Assembly (NCBI GenBank): GCA_037893245.1
Contig: JBAIAA010000441.1
Coordinates: 1,736,001-1,800,000 of the forward strand
Length of the DNA stretch: 64,000 nucleotides
Direction of reading: 5' to 3'
Source: Crossaster papposus
Lineage: Eukaryota; Echinodermata; Asteroidea; Velatida; Solasteridae
Position numbers and translations under genes: made by a program. Within the stretch, counting starts at the first letter, position 1. Every line of letters begins with the position of its first letter. Below are positions 25,301 to 37,300 of the stretch, one piece after another. Below the pieces are notes generated by a model, which saw only the letters and a list, made by a program, of their open reading frames with translations, did no database searches and was not told where the DNA came from.

Positions 25301-28300
25301 GGACGTCCACGCCTAATATGGGTAGAGGTATTATTAATGCCTTGTTGTGGACTAGTTACCCATCCCAACCCTATTACTCAGTTCATACCAGGATTATTTC
25401 GACATTGAACAGACCCAAGCATGGGATTGTTTTTCAGGCCAGGTTCAGGCCAGCATCTGTGGGTAGCACACCCTGATATTTCCGGCCTTGCTTGCTGCGA
25501 GCTGGTTGCTGACAGATATTTACGAGCCTCAATTTTCTTTTTGAATTCAGGAAAAACTTTCTTAGTTTACACATCATCTGACACGAACTGGTTAATAATG
25601 TGAAAAGGTCAGTTGATCTTGTTTCAGTGTGAGTTGCTGGTTCTTCCACACTTTCGTCTGCAGCCCAAATCGAGAGTAGCCTTTGGCCTTGTGATGCATA
25701 CAAAAAAGCCTTCGTGCTTAAGGCTTTTTTCTTGTACCCTTATATCCCCCTATTTTGGGGGACTCAATCGCAAAACTTGTCCCGCTTTTAGTAGCTCATT
25801 TTGTTGCCTTCCTGTCCTTTGCTCCGTAGAATGCCTGCCCACAGAGTTCCAGTGCGGCCGACTGTGCATCGAGAAAGATCGCCGCTGTGACAACTTCATG
25901 GATTGCTTGGACAACAGCGACGAGGAAAACTGCAGTAAGTGCTCAGGATTAGTTGCTGATGTCAGGAACCGGGTACCCAGCTACCCGATTGCAGATGTCA
26001 GGAACCCGGTACCCAGTTACCTAAATCTTAATTTCTGGAACTTGGTACCAAAACTGGGTATCCAGTTACCCAAAATGCTGATGCCGGGAATCGGGTACCC
26101 AGTTACCCAATTACTGTCAGGAACCTGGCTACCCAGTTAGCCAATTGCTGACGTCAAAAAAACGGGTATCCAGTTACCCGATTGTTGATTGTCAGAAACC
26201 AGGTACCCAGTTACCTGACTGTCAGGAACCTGGTACCGTGTAACCCGATTGCTGATACCAGGAACCAGTGTTGTAGTCGAGTCACCTATGTCGAGTCCGA
26301 GTCCCGAGTCACTTGCTCCGAGTCCAAGTCCGAGTCCCGAGTCACTTGGTCCGAGTCCGAGTCACGAGTCACTTGGTTCGAGTCCGAGTCCGAGTCACTT
26401 GGTTCGAGTCCGAGTCCGAGTCACGAGTCACTAGTTTAAATAATTAAATAGTTGAAATACTTCAACCAGTTCACTTGTATGACTGGATCATTATTTATTG
26501 CAAATTATGTCGTAATATGCATCAAGCAGTGGCTATGGTGTTAAGGTTGACAGAATACCAGCGTTAATATTGGTGTCGTGCACAATAAAGTTTACAGAAA
26601 TATATCCCAGTGTTATTATGCGTATTGAACATACACATGTACATGTAAATGTACGTGCGCTGTACACTACATGGCCATAGCAACACAGTAATCACGAACA
26701 CTATTACTTGCAACATCAGTGTAACTGCTTATTTCGTGTGCTAAAAGTTAATATTCCTCCATTAGACCATGTGCATGACGATCGGGTGATTGGAATTGTT
26801 TTTAATATTTACAAAAAACTAAAAAAGGTATTGTTGGTGAAAATACATGACTCGAGTCACGAGTCCTCTAGGTCAAGTCCGAGTCACGGTAGTCGAGTCC
26901 GAGTCCGAGTCTTTTGCCGACGTGACTCGAGTCAAGTCCGAGTCACCAAAATTGTGACTCGAGACGGACTCGAGTCCGAGTCCTGGACTCGAGTCATACA
27001 ACTCTGCCAGTTACGCGGTACCCAGTTACGCGGTACCCAGTTACGCGTTAACCAGTTACGCGTTAACCAGTTACGCGTTAACCAGTTACGCGTTACCCAG
27101 TTACGCGGTACCCAGTTACGCGGTACCCAGTTACGCGGTACCCAGTTAAGCAGTACCCAGTTAAGCAGTACCCAGTTACGCGTTACCCAGTTGAGCAGTA
27201 CCCAGTTGAGCAGTACCCAGTTGAGCAGTACCCAGTTGAGCAGTACCCAGTTGAGCAGTACCCAGTTGAGCAGTACCCAGTTGAGCGGTACCCAGTTGAG
27301 CGGTACCCAGTTGAGCGGTACCCAGTTGAGCGGTACCCAGTTGAGCGGTACCCAGTTGAGCGGTACCCAGTTGAGCGGTACCCAGTTGAGCGGTACCCAG
27401 TTGAGCGGTACCCAGTTGAGCGGTACCCAGTTGAGCGGTACCCAGTTTAGCGGTACCCAGTTTAGCGGTACCCAGTTTAGCGGTACCCAGTTAAGCGGTA
27501 CCCAGCTACGTGGTACCCAGTTACGTGGTACCCAGTTTTTCTTTGTTCTTTTTTTCCAGTGCCTGCTCACAAACCTCACAAAAATATATCGGTGAACTGA
27601 AAAACCTAATATTTTACTTATTCAAGTCTCTAGATAAATTTATCACCAGAATTTTATTTTTGGTCTCTTTCCCACAGATCCGGACGAAGAGTGCCTCGGT
27701 GGGTTCAAGTGTCCCGTCCGGGATGGTAACCTGAATCCTTGCCTGCCCTTGTCCTATGTCTGCGACGAGGAGCCTGACTGCGTGGACGGGGCTGACGAGT
27801 CGGAAGAATCCTGCAACATGTACTTCAGACCTATCTGTAAGTCTCTGCCTGCTTGACGGTTTTACCCCTTCTGCTTTTGTTCCTACCCCTTCTGCTTTTG
27901 TTCCTACCCTGCCTTTGATCCTACCCACACTGACCTCACCCTTTCTTTGGTGTTTCTTCAGCTTTGATGATGTGCATCATGCTGTATGTTTCTTGTACAC
28001 AGCCATTTAGTCTCTGAAGAAGATCTTGTTAAGATCGAAATATTAGGCCCTCTTAACTTATTTGCTTGACGGACTGACGGACTGACTTATGACTTGGAGT
28101 TGGTTGATGTACACCAAGTTGGTTGACTTGTGACTTGGGGTTGGTTGACGTATACCGAGTTGGTTGACGTATACCGAGTAAGGCTTTCGCAACAAAAGGC
28201 ATTCCACGAAACTTGGCGTATCCGCGCAACGTTTTAAACAGCGTTTACGACGACCTTTTGCGTATATTTGTGTTCTTTCACAAAATTGTCGTTGTATCAC

Positions 28301-31300
28301 CTTCGCCCACTATTTAGAAAATAGTTTTGTCCGACTTTCCGCGAAATCGTGTGGCCACATTAACAATTCTGTCACGGGTAAAATATTGATTCCTTTACTT
28401 CAATCATGAAACTGTGAGTGCCTTTTATCAAGCTTAATAAGTTGAGCAATGACGGGCTCTACGTCAATTACGAGTTGCTGGTAAAATAGGTCATATTCAG
28501 TCGCTACGACATTTCTTACGCCACCTAAATTGACTGCGCAAGCTAAGCCATAATTTGTTGCATAAGCCACGTACTTGCCCACTGTCAAACTTTCGTGAAA
28601 CTGTCGTAAGCGAAATGTTGCGCAGCAAACAAAAGTGGCGCAGCTTACGCAATATATTGTGGCGCAAGGGGGCTTACGCCATTGCGTAAGGTTTCGTGAA
28701 ATCGGCTGCTGGAGTTGGTGGACGTATACCGAGTTGGTGGACGTATACCGAGTTGGTGGACGTATACCGGGTTGGTGGAAGTATACCGAGTTGGTGGACG
28801 CATACCAAGTTGGTGGACTTGTCTTTCAGTTTATGACACCAGGTTGATGGGACTAGCTCCAGATTACCCCAAGGATAGATTGTGACCAAATTGTCCGCAC
28901 CTGTCTGTCTTTCAGTTAATGACACCAGGAACCAATTTCACAGAGTTGCTAAGCACACAAAATTGCTTAGCATGAAAAGGTTTCCTTTGCAAAAATAGGG
29001 TTACAAACCAAATTTTCAAGTGACAAATATTTGTTGTGACAGGTAGTCAACTGGTTTTTGCTTAGCACGCTCCATGAAATTGGCCACGGGTTGATGGGAC
29101 TAGCTTTGGAATCCCCCCCCCCCCCCCCCCCCCCAAGGACAGCTTATAACCAAATTGTCCGCACCTGTTTTCTCTTTCAGTTTTGGATACCAGGTTGACG
29201 GGACTATCTCCGGATCGCCTGTACCAGTTCCGAGTTTCTGTTATCAATGAGGTGGGGTGGGGAGAGTGGACTGTCAACAAGAGCGAGCGCACCCTTGATT
29301 ATGGTAAGCAGAGAAATAGAGTTGTTAACCAGTTCACGCCGGATGACGTATATAAACGCAAACATTTTCCCAAATTTAAAACGGATGATGCATAAACACG
29401 CCAAGTTCAAGTTCGGAAATTTATGTCAGCAGCGCGCAAGGCCGGAAATGCGTGGGTGTGCTTCCCGGTACTATCAGCTTGAACCCGCTTCGGATCGAGT
29501 TTTGTTAAAAATAATCCCGTCCGTCGGCTCGGCGATGTTAAAATAATCCCGGCGCGAACTGGTTAAGATCAATCTGAATTTGCGACCTGTTTTAACGAAA
29601 CCCAGACAAAGTCGCACAATGTGTTTTATTACAATTTACCTGTGAAGTCATTTGGGGGTGGATTTTACTATTTAAGTATTTTTGGGTTTTTCTAAATCAC
29701 CAACTATTTATCTACAATTTCTCCAAATTTGAACATAATCCGTCACCCAGAAGCTTACTATGAGCCGGCCGCTGACAGATATATCTGAGCTTGCTTGTGA
29801 CGTGTTTATTCGTCGCCCGTTTTGTATTCCGCTAAAAACTTTGCATACGTGTATATACACCCTCCGTGACAAGAGTTAAACTACCAGTGTAGCTTTGAGC
29901 TGTGACAGGATTCGAACCCACCTCTTTATTTTGTCGTGTTTCACAGGTCCCCCCAGCGAGCCCATGATATTCAGTCGCGAACCAGACAGGGATACCATGT
30001 ACGAGGTAGTCTGGCTGGAGCCCTACGACACCGGCGGTTCACCGATCAACGCCTACGAACTAACCTACTCACCGGTACGTCAAAATGAAACAGGCGTCGC
30101 CAAAACGGGCGCAGTGGGTCCATGGCTGGTAGATGCAGTGCAGTGCGTCGGTGTCAAAAACCTGAGCCATAGCAGTAACATAGTCGATAATGGAAAGAGA
30201 AGCTTTAGACAATTACATTAAAACTGCTGAATAGTGTTACGACTACAAAGTTAACTTCTTCCTTCTACCACATTGTTTATTTTCTCAGTTTTACCACTTG
30301 AAAGTAAGTTGGTGGTCTATATTTCCATTACTGAACTCTTTATCTCCTAACCAGTTCGCCCGGAAGAGGTGTATATACGCAAAACTAAATTAGGAATTCA
30401 AAACGGATACACACGACGTGTCATGAGCAAGGCTATAAATATCTTTTATAGCGACCGGCTTGCTGCAAGCGAGGCCGAAAATATCAGGGTGTGCTACCCA
30501 CAGATGCCGGCCTGAACTCCTTCAGATCGGGAATTGTGATAAACAATTCTGCAAACTGGTTTATGTATAGCATTAGAAAGCTCTTGTTCTGCAGAATCCA
30601 GAAATAGAAATATCTCAATTTTTTTCAAAACGTTGGCCTTAACCAGTTCGCTCCGGAGGATGTATATACACGCAAAGTTTTCACAAGATTCAAAACGGAT
30701 GACACATATACACGTCACGAGCAAGGCCGGAAATGTCTGTCGGCAGCGAGCAAGGTCGGAAATGCATCGGTGTGCTTCCTGGGGCCATCGGCCTGAACCC
30801 GCCTCGGATCGAGTTTTGTTGGTGTTGTTGAAAATAATCCCGGCGCGAACTGGTTCAGATCATTTTTAAGATCTGTTTAATTCACCACCTGCAGGTTGAG
30901 ACAGGGGACGCTACGAAGCTGGGTCGCGACCCCCTGACGGTCCCCGCCAGTCAAAACAGTGACACGGCGCCCGTCTTTCGCCACACGCTGACCAACTTGA
31001 AACCGGGCACTTTCTACTTCCTGGAGCTGCGGGCCCAGAGCACCTGGGGTAAAAGTGACCCGAGCACTTACGTCTTTCGCATGCCTGGCGGGGCACCTAT
31101 TCCACCCCCGTCTAATGAACCGGAAGGTTAGTTAAGAATGGAATAAATATATGAGTTGCTGAACCAGCTTATAGCGAGTAGTTTGTTTTTTACACCCCTT
31201 ACGTCATGAATATTCAGTAAAACAATAACTCTAAAATATATTGTTATTGCTCAGTTAAAAGTAGGATACACCATTTGCAGATATCAAAAATATTTACTCC

Positions 31301-34300
31301 CGAATTAATAAGAAATATCTTACTCATTTGAAAGTAAATACTGATTCTAGGCATCTAGCAAAATAATTGCATTAGATATCCTCTAATTAAACTTCGGACA
31401 GGTCAGTTAAACGATATTTACTATAAGATACAACCCCCCAAATCCACCCATTCATGATAATTCAAGCAATTACCAATGGTGTATCCTACTTTTACCTAGT
31501 TACACGTAGGCCCAGAGGTACATTAAGGCACTTTAAAAACAGTTTCTTTCGACTTCTTATAGTAGCCAAGTAGATAGTGGTTTAGGTTATAGATCGTAAA
31601 ATTGGGGTTTCGAGTTCGGATTGACTATTTTTGGACTCCAAGTTTTATTGCGGGGGATGAGTTTAATTTAAGGGAAAGCAAGGTTCCGAGAACCTAGGTA
31701 TCTTCCAATTTGTGTGGTCTAGATATAAGCCCAGTTATCACACGCCCTGGAGGCAAGGGTCATTATCTTGTCCAGGCCTGTACGTTTAACACGTTGACTG
31801 CCGGGCATAATTTTACAGGGCGCCCCCATTTGCCAAGCATTGTACGCATTCGCATAATTAATAGGTACCGTAATTTCCTGCGGACAAGACGCGGCTTATC
31901 TGACTTTCTAGACCACAAAAACATCGCCGCGCCTTATCTTTCGGTGCGCCTTATCTGATGTCGCTTGAGTTCAAAGTGATGGTCTTTGTGTGAAGAAATC
32001 TTTGAACGCCGCAATCTTACTCAATAATGCGGTCAATTAGCTCAACTCTCTGGACATTGTGGCCATGTTTTCATTCTAACAATGCCGCGATGTGTTGATC
32101 CCCTACAACCGTGCTTCCCTTCCAACAATGCCGCGATGTGATGTGTTGATCCCCTACAACTGTGAAAAGATCGTTATCCAACCCTGAAGTCCAGTTAAAA
32201 AAATCTTCATCGCCATTGGGTACGTGTGTAAGCCCTGATACTTCACGACGGCAACGACGGCAATTGCCGTCGATGCCACTACCGATTGCCGCAATGCCCT
32301 TCAAAAATCCCACTTTCCACGGCAATTGTTGCCATGCCCTTTTTTGTTATTGCCGCCGTGTCCTTTCTCCTGAAGAAAAATATATTAAACGATATTCTGC
32401 ATGCGACATAAATCTTAAAAAATGACACAGAAAATGAGCTGAAATATAGCGACTGTCAAAACTTGCGATGTCTGTGTGATCTATCTGCAGATCCCACAAA
32501 AAAAAATTAATGCAACAAACAACTTACCTCTCACACACACATTACACACGCACATTCGCTCGCAGTTAACACTGGCCCAGACGCGCAGTAGGATGTGAAA
32601 ATATTATACCGAATGCAGCGCGGTTCCCTGCAATATGTATCCTAATACTGCACGTGAACCAGCGACGCGGTCATTGATGATATTATTTTCCCACCACGTG
32701 TCCGGTCGATCGAGTGTTGTGTAGAATGGCGCGACTGTGACCACGTGCAGTACGTGTGCTCGGTGTAGGCCTACTATTAATTACGCACGGCAGGCCTATA
32801 ACTTGACGTGTGTCGGAAGAATAACCAGTAACCCTCCATCTAAGACAGACATCGAGTAAACAAAACGGCCACAAAAGACAACTTTAGCAAAAAAATAAGA
32901 TGAACTGAAAAACACTTTAGACTTTAGAATTATAGACATTTATTTTTTTGATTTTATATAAATGTAGGTTTTTAAATTGGGCCTGTGCCTACTCTAAAAT
33001 ATTCTAATAATTATAGCTTGTGCAGAATTATATTAAGTTAACTCTATGTTGTCTGATTACGTTGTCTGGAAAGAAACTATATCACTGACTGAATTATTTT
33101 ACAATCCCGCAGACCAAAACATTAAACGTGGTTTTGAAACCCGATATCTGCGGGAGAGGCACATGTATCGGTTTCCATTGTATAAACTCTGCGGTCAGGA
33201 ACATCTGGGGTTTGCGATTGTTGATACATTTCGTGTCGGCTCACTCAAAGGGTTAGTTCATTGAACCTTATTTCTTTTGGGAAAAAGACGCACCATTGTA
33301 GGGTCAGAAACCGCAATCATGCACAGCGTTGGCTTGATAGATGAAGGTTGGTATCAATTTACATTGGTCTTTTCTTGGACTAGTGTGATCGTTCTAAGGC
33401 AACAAAATGACCCCTTTCTGGCGATGTACCTACACCGGGTGGCGCCTGGTGTTATTTTGGGTGCGTTCAAGCATGCGCCTTATTCGGCGGTGCGCCTTAT
33501 CTGTTGACGTTTGAATTTTTGGGGGTGATTTTAGGGACCTGCGCCTTATCCGCCGAGCGCCTTATCCGCAGGAAATTACGGTACTTTAAAAAAAAAACGG
33601 AAAAAAAAAAATTGAACATAAACATGGCGTTATCAGTGATGTCAGTGTATTCAATTTACAATACAAAACCCTTTCATTTTCTACAAGTATACTCGTAGTG
33701 GCAGAATCCGGTACACCTGTTACTACGACTGTACTCGTAGTCGGCAGTCAACGTGTTAATACCGGCCAACCACATATTTATTGTCATTCATAAATGCCTT
33801 TTGGGTAAAATACGTCAAAACGTGTCAAAAATATAAGTTTTGAACTATTTTGTTAAACATATATATGCTTTAAGTTAACACCCCTTTAGCGACGTTTGTG
33901 GTATGTTCCTTGTATATCCTTGCTTGCTTGATCGGTCCGGGAGGTAAGCTAAGGCTAAGGTTAGCCACACCGGTGTAATAATTTGTAAGGAGGGGGAACA
34001 ACTATTGAAACGAAAAAGGAAGAGAAATGTTCACAATTTCCCCGACCGTCTTGCAGGTCCTGGGTTGCGCATTGGTGATCTGCCCATCACGGCCTTCATC
34101 GGCATCCTGGTTGGGGGGTTCCTGGTCATTCTCATCCTGTTGGATTGCCTGTGCTACTGCACCAACAGCTGTGGCCTGACCATGTGCATCTGCGTGCACC
34201 TCTGCGGCAAGCAGTCCCCCGAAGACAAGGAAGAAACGGAAGCCATCGAATACAAGTAAGTACCGCGTTCGATTAATACTTTTCCCGCGCTTACTCGTTT

Positions 34301-37300
34301 GTGCAAGCTCCGACACCGTTCGATTTAACTCTCATGTGACTTTCGCACTTACTATGATTATTATTATTTATTTCTGGTAATAAAAACAAGATTCTTTAAA
34401 AGCGCCCTAAGCACTGTAGCTCGTAAACCTGAAAGAATCCTGTAGAGAAGAGACAATGAGAAGAAGGTACAGCTTTTGAGGTGGGAAGAAAACCCCAGAA
34501 GAATATCCTTGGGGGAAAACCCACGGAATCAGGCAGGGACTGAACACCCAATCCACATATTGGCCCAGACGAGATTCAAACCCGGATCACAGCGGTGGAA
34601 AGCGAGGAAAGAACGGCTATGCCAACCTGACTCACCAATTTGACTCGAGCCTTTCCTTAGTAACTGACTAACCAACTTGACTCGAGCTTTGCCTTAGTAA
34701 CCAACCTACTGAGCCTTGTACTCTGGTATTAGTGCTCTATAAGGCCATATAGAGTCGATCGACGTATACTGAGGTTGGTGGACGTATACTGAGTTGGTTG
34801 ACGTATACCGGGTTGATGGACGTATACCGAGTTGGTTGACGTATACTGAGGTTGGTGGACGTATACCGAGTTGGTTGACGTACACCGAGTCGGTCGACGT
34901 ATACTGAGGTTGGTGGACGTATACCGAGTTGGTTGATGTACACCGAGTTGGTCGACGTATACTGACTTGGTTGACGTATACCGGGTTGGTTGACGTACAC
35001 CGAGTTGGTCGACGTATACCGAGTTGGTCGACGTATACCGAGTTGGTGGACGTATACCGAGTTGGTGGACGTATACCGAGTCGGTGGACGTATACCGAGT
35101 CGGTCGACGTATACCGAATTGGTCGACTTGTGACGACGTTGATGATAAATCAGGGCGTACCGTACAAGTGAAACAAAAGTAAAATCGGCAAAAAGTAAAG
35201 AATTTATCTTGGACAAAATGGTAAAAAATTGTTGGACCTTAAATCATGCACTGAGATTGATCAATGGGTCAAGGGGCGAGGCCTACCGGATCGGTGTATT
35301 ATCATGCCGAGTTGTGTGTTATTGTTACCCTTGCACCACTGGTCACGTTAATGTCTTTTGTTTGTGTGGTATTTAGCATGTCTGCGTCGGCGGCCGGCAA
35401 CCGGATGGCTCTGCAGCGATTGGCCGAGTTTGAGACGGAGAGCAACGCCGTATCCGATGGGTGTGTTGTAGTAACAATATTGAGCTTTTTAGTTTGTATT
35501 TAAAGGTACGATACACCATTTGCAGAAAGAAATGTACTACCAAATTATTAGGCAATTTCTTACTTAATAATGATTGTAGGCATCCAGCAAAATGATTGCG
35601 CTAGATATCCTCTAATTGTTTTGGAAAATTTAATTGTATATTTAAAAAAATAACGTCTGGCGATTTTGATAAAAAGAAGAACAGCATAAGAACCACTGCC
35701 CGACGCCGGTTAAAAAACGAACACTGTTTTCTTGCTTTACTACATGTAGTTAAGCATCCATGATTGTAAAACTTTGAACAGGTCAGTTAAACGATATTTA
35801 CTAAAACTACAACCTCCTCAATCCACCCATTCCTGATAATTCAAGCAATTACCAATGGTGTATCCTACCTTTAAAATAACATCGTCATTGTTTTGAATTC
35901 ATCATTTCGTCGACACATATAATAACGGCTACTTTTGTTATCAGCATATTTTTTTTTTTTGTGCCACTAAATTATTGAATTATTCGATGTTGTGTCACTG
36001 TTTACAGAGTGTAGTATTTGCATATTCTGTCCTGGTTTGTTCTTTGGTCTAAACAGATGCTGACGTCATCCATTGTTTGCATGCTTCAGTTGGGTGCGTT
36101 CGTTTAGCTCACAGAGATTAGCCCCGGGTCGTTCAATAAGCTCAGGGGCCGATTTCACGAAACTCGTCTTAACTTACGACTTATCTTAGGACTTAGGACG
36201 AGTCCTAAATCAAAGATCGATCTTGGCTAAGACGTGTCCTAGGATCGATTTCACTAAACCCATCTTATGAAAGACGCATCGCAACTACTAATTTGATGGC
36301 TGTTTCATGTTTGTTTTTACCGCTAGAGGAAACAGTCGTTGAAAAGAAACCGCAAACCAACTCCCAGCGTGCGCGCGTGCGAGAACACGAACTTTTGCTA
36401 ATCTGCGCAGTACAATCACATACGGTAGTTCTGCATGTTCTATATACGACAGAGTTGACTAATTGGCGTATAAATAATTAGTTTTTAAAACTATAGACAC
36501 CCGGAGGTATGTGGACCTGTGAAAATACCGGCGGGGCCCGGGCCCTTAAACTGCAAGGGAAACGGCTGGCCTTGCGGGACAAATGTAGACAGGGTGCCGT
36601 GTGTCTGGGGAATTCTCCGTGGCCCGCCTTCCACGGGATCCTCCTGGAAAACTGCCTAGAATCAGTCTATCATTATACTTCTATACAATGGTTTTTCATT
36701 CTTTTGAATCGTTCTCATTCTTTTCCTGTGTGATAATTGTTCCTTCTGACTCCAAGTTCTTATATTCTCCACAGTTCACTTGATTGTTTTTTTATTACTA
36801 ACTATTGTCTTATATTTGTACAAATTCCCGCCGTGAATATGGCCACTGATGCCGGTACGGCGTTAAACCCAAAACTCACTCACTCACTCACTCACTCACT
36901 AAAACTATAGGCCTACACACATAGCAAAATATAAATCTGTTTCTTCTTCGAAACTAAAACTCTAGGCCGACATTAGTCTTTAACGAGAAGATAATGCAAT
37001 GGTTTTCAAACAATTAACGTACGTATTAATGAGATAAGACGACCCCCGGACCGATCCTAAGTTAAGTCGAGTTCCGCCGCGTTGCTATGGAAGTTAGGAC
37101 GTGTTGAATGCGTCTTAACTTTGGTGAAAACGATCCTAGGATGAGTCGCGAGTTAGGACGAGTTACTCTTCCAAAGACGCGTCTTAGCGTTTCGTGAAAT
37201 CGGCCCCAGATGTCGTACTCGGGTAGTGCTGGTCGAGTAACTCGATTATGCCATTACTCGTGATCAGTTTTTACTACTTGTTAAATTACTGGCGTTTTAT

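Noticed and set aside
26708..27595. 295-codon and 215-codon frames (QLSGT and LNWVP repeats)
   Set aside because: Same artefact from the 15-bp minisatellite plus part of a hAT-like element.
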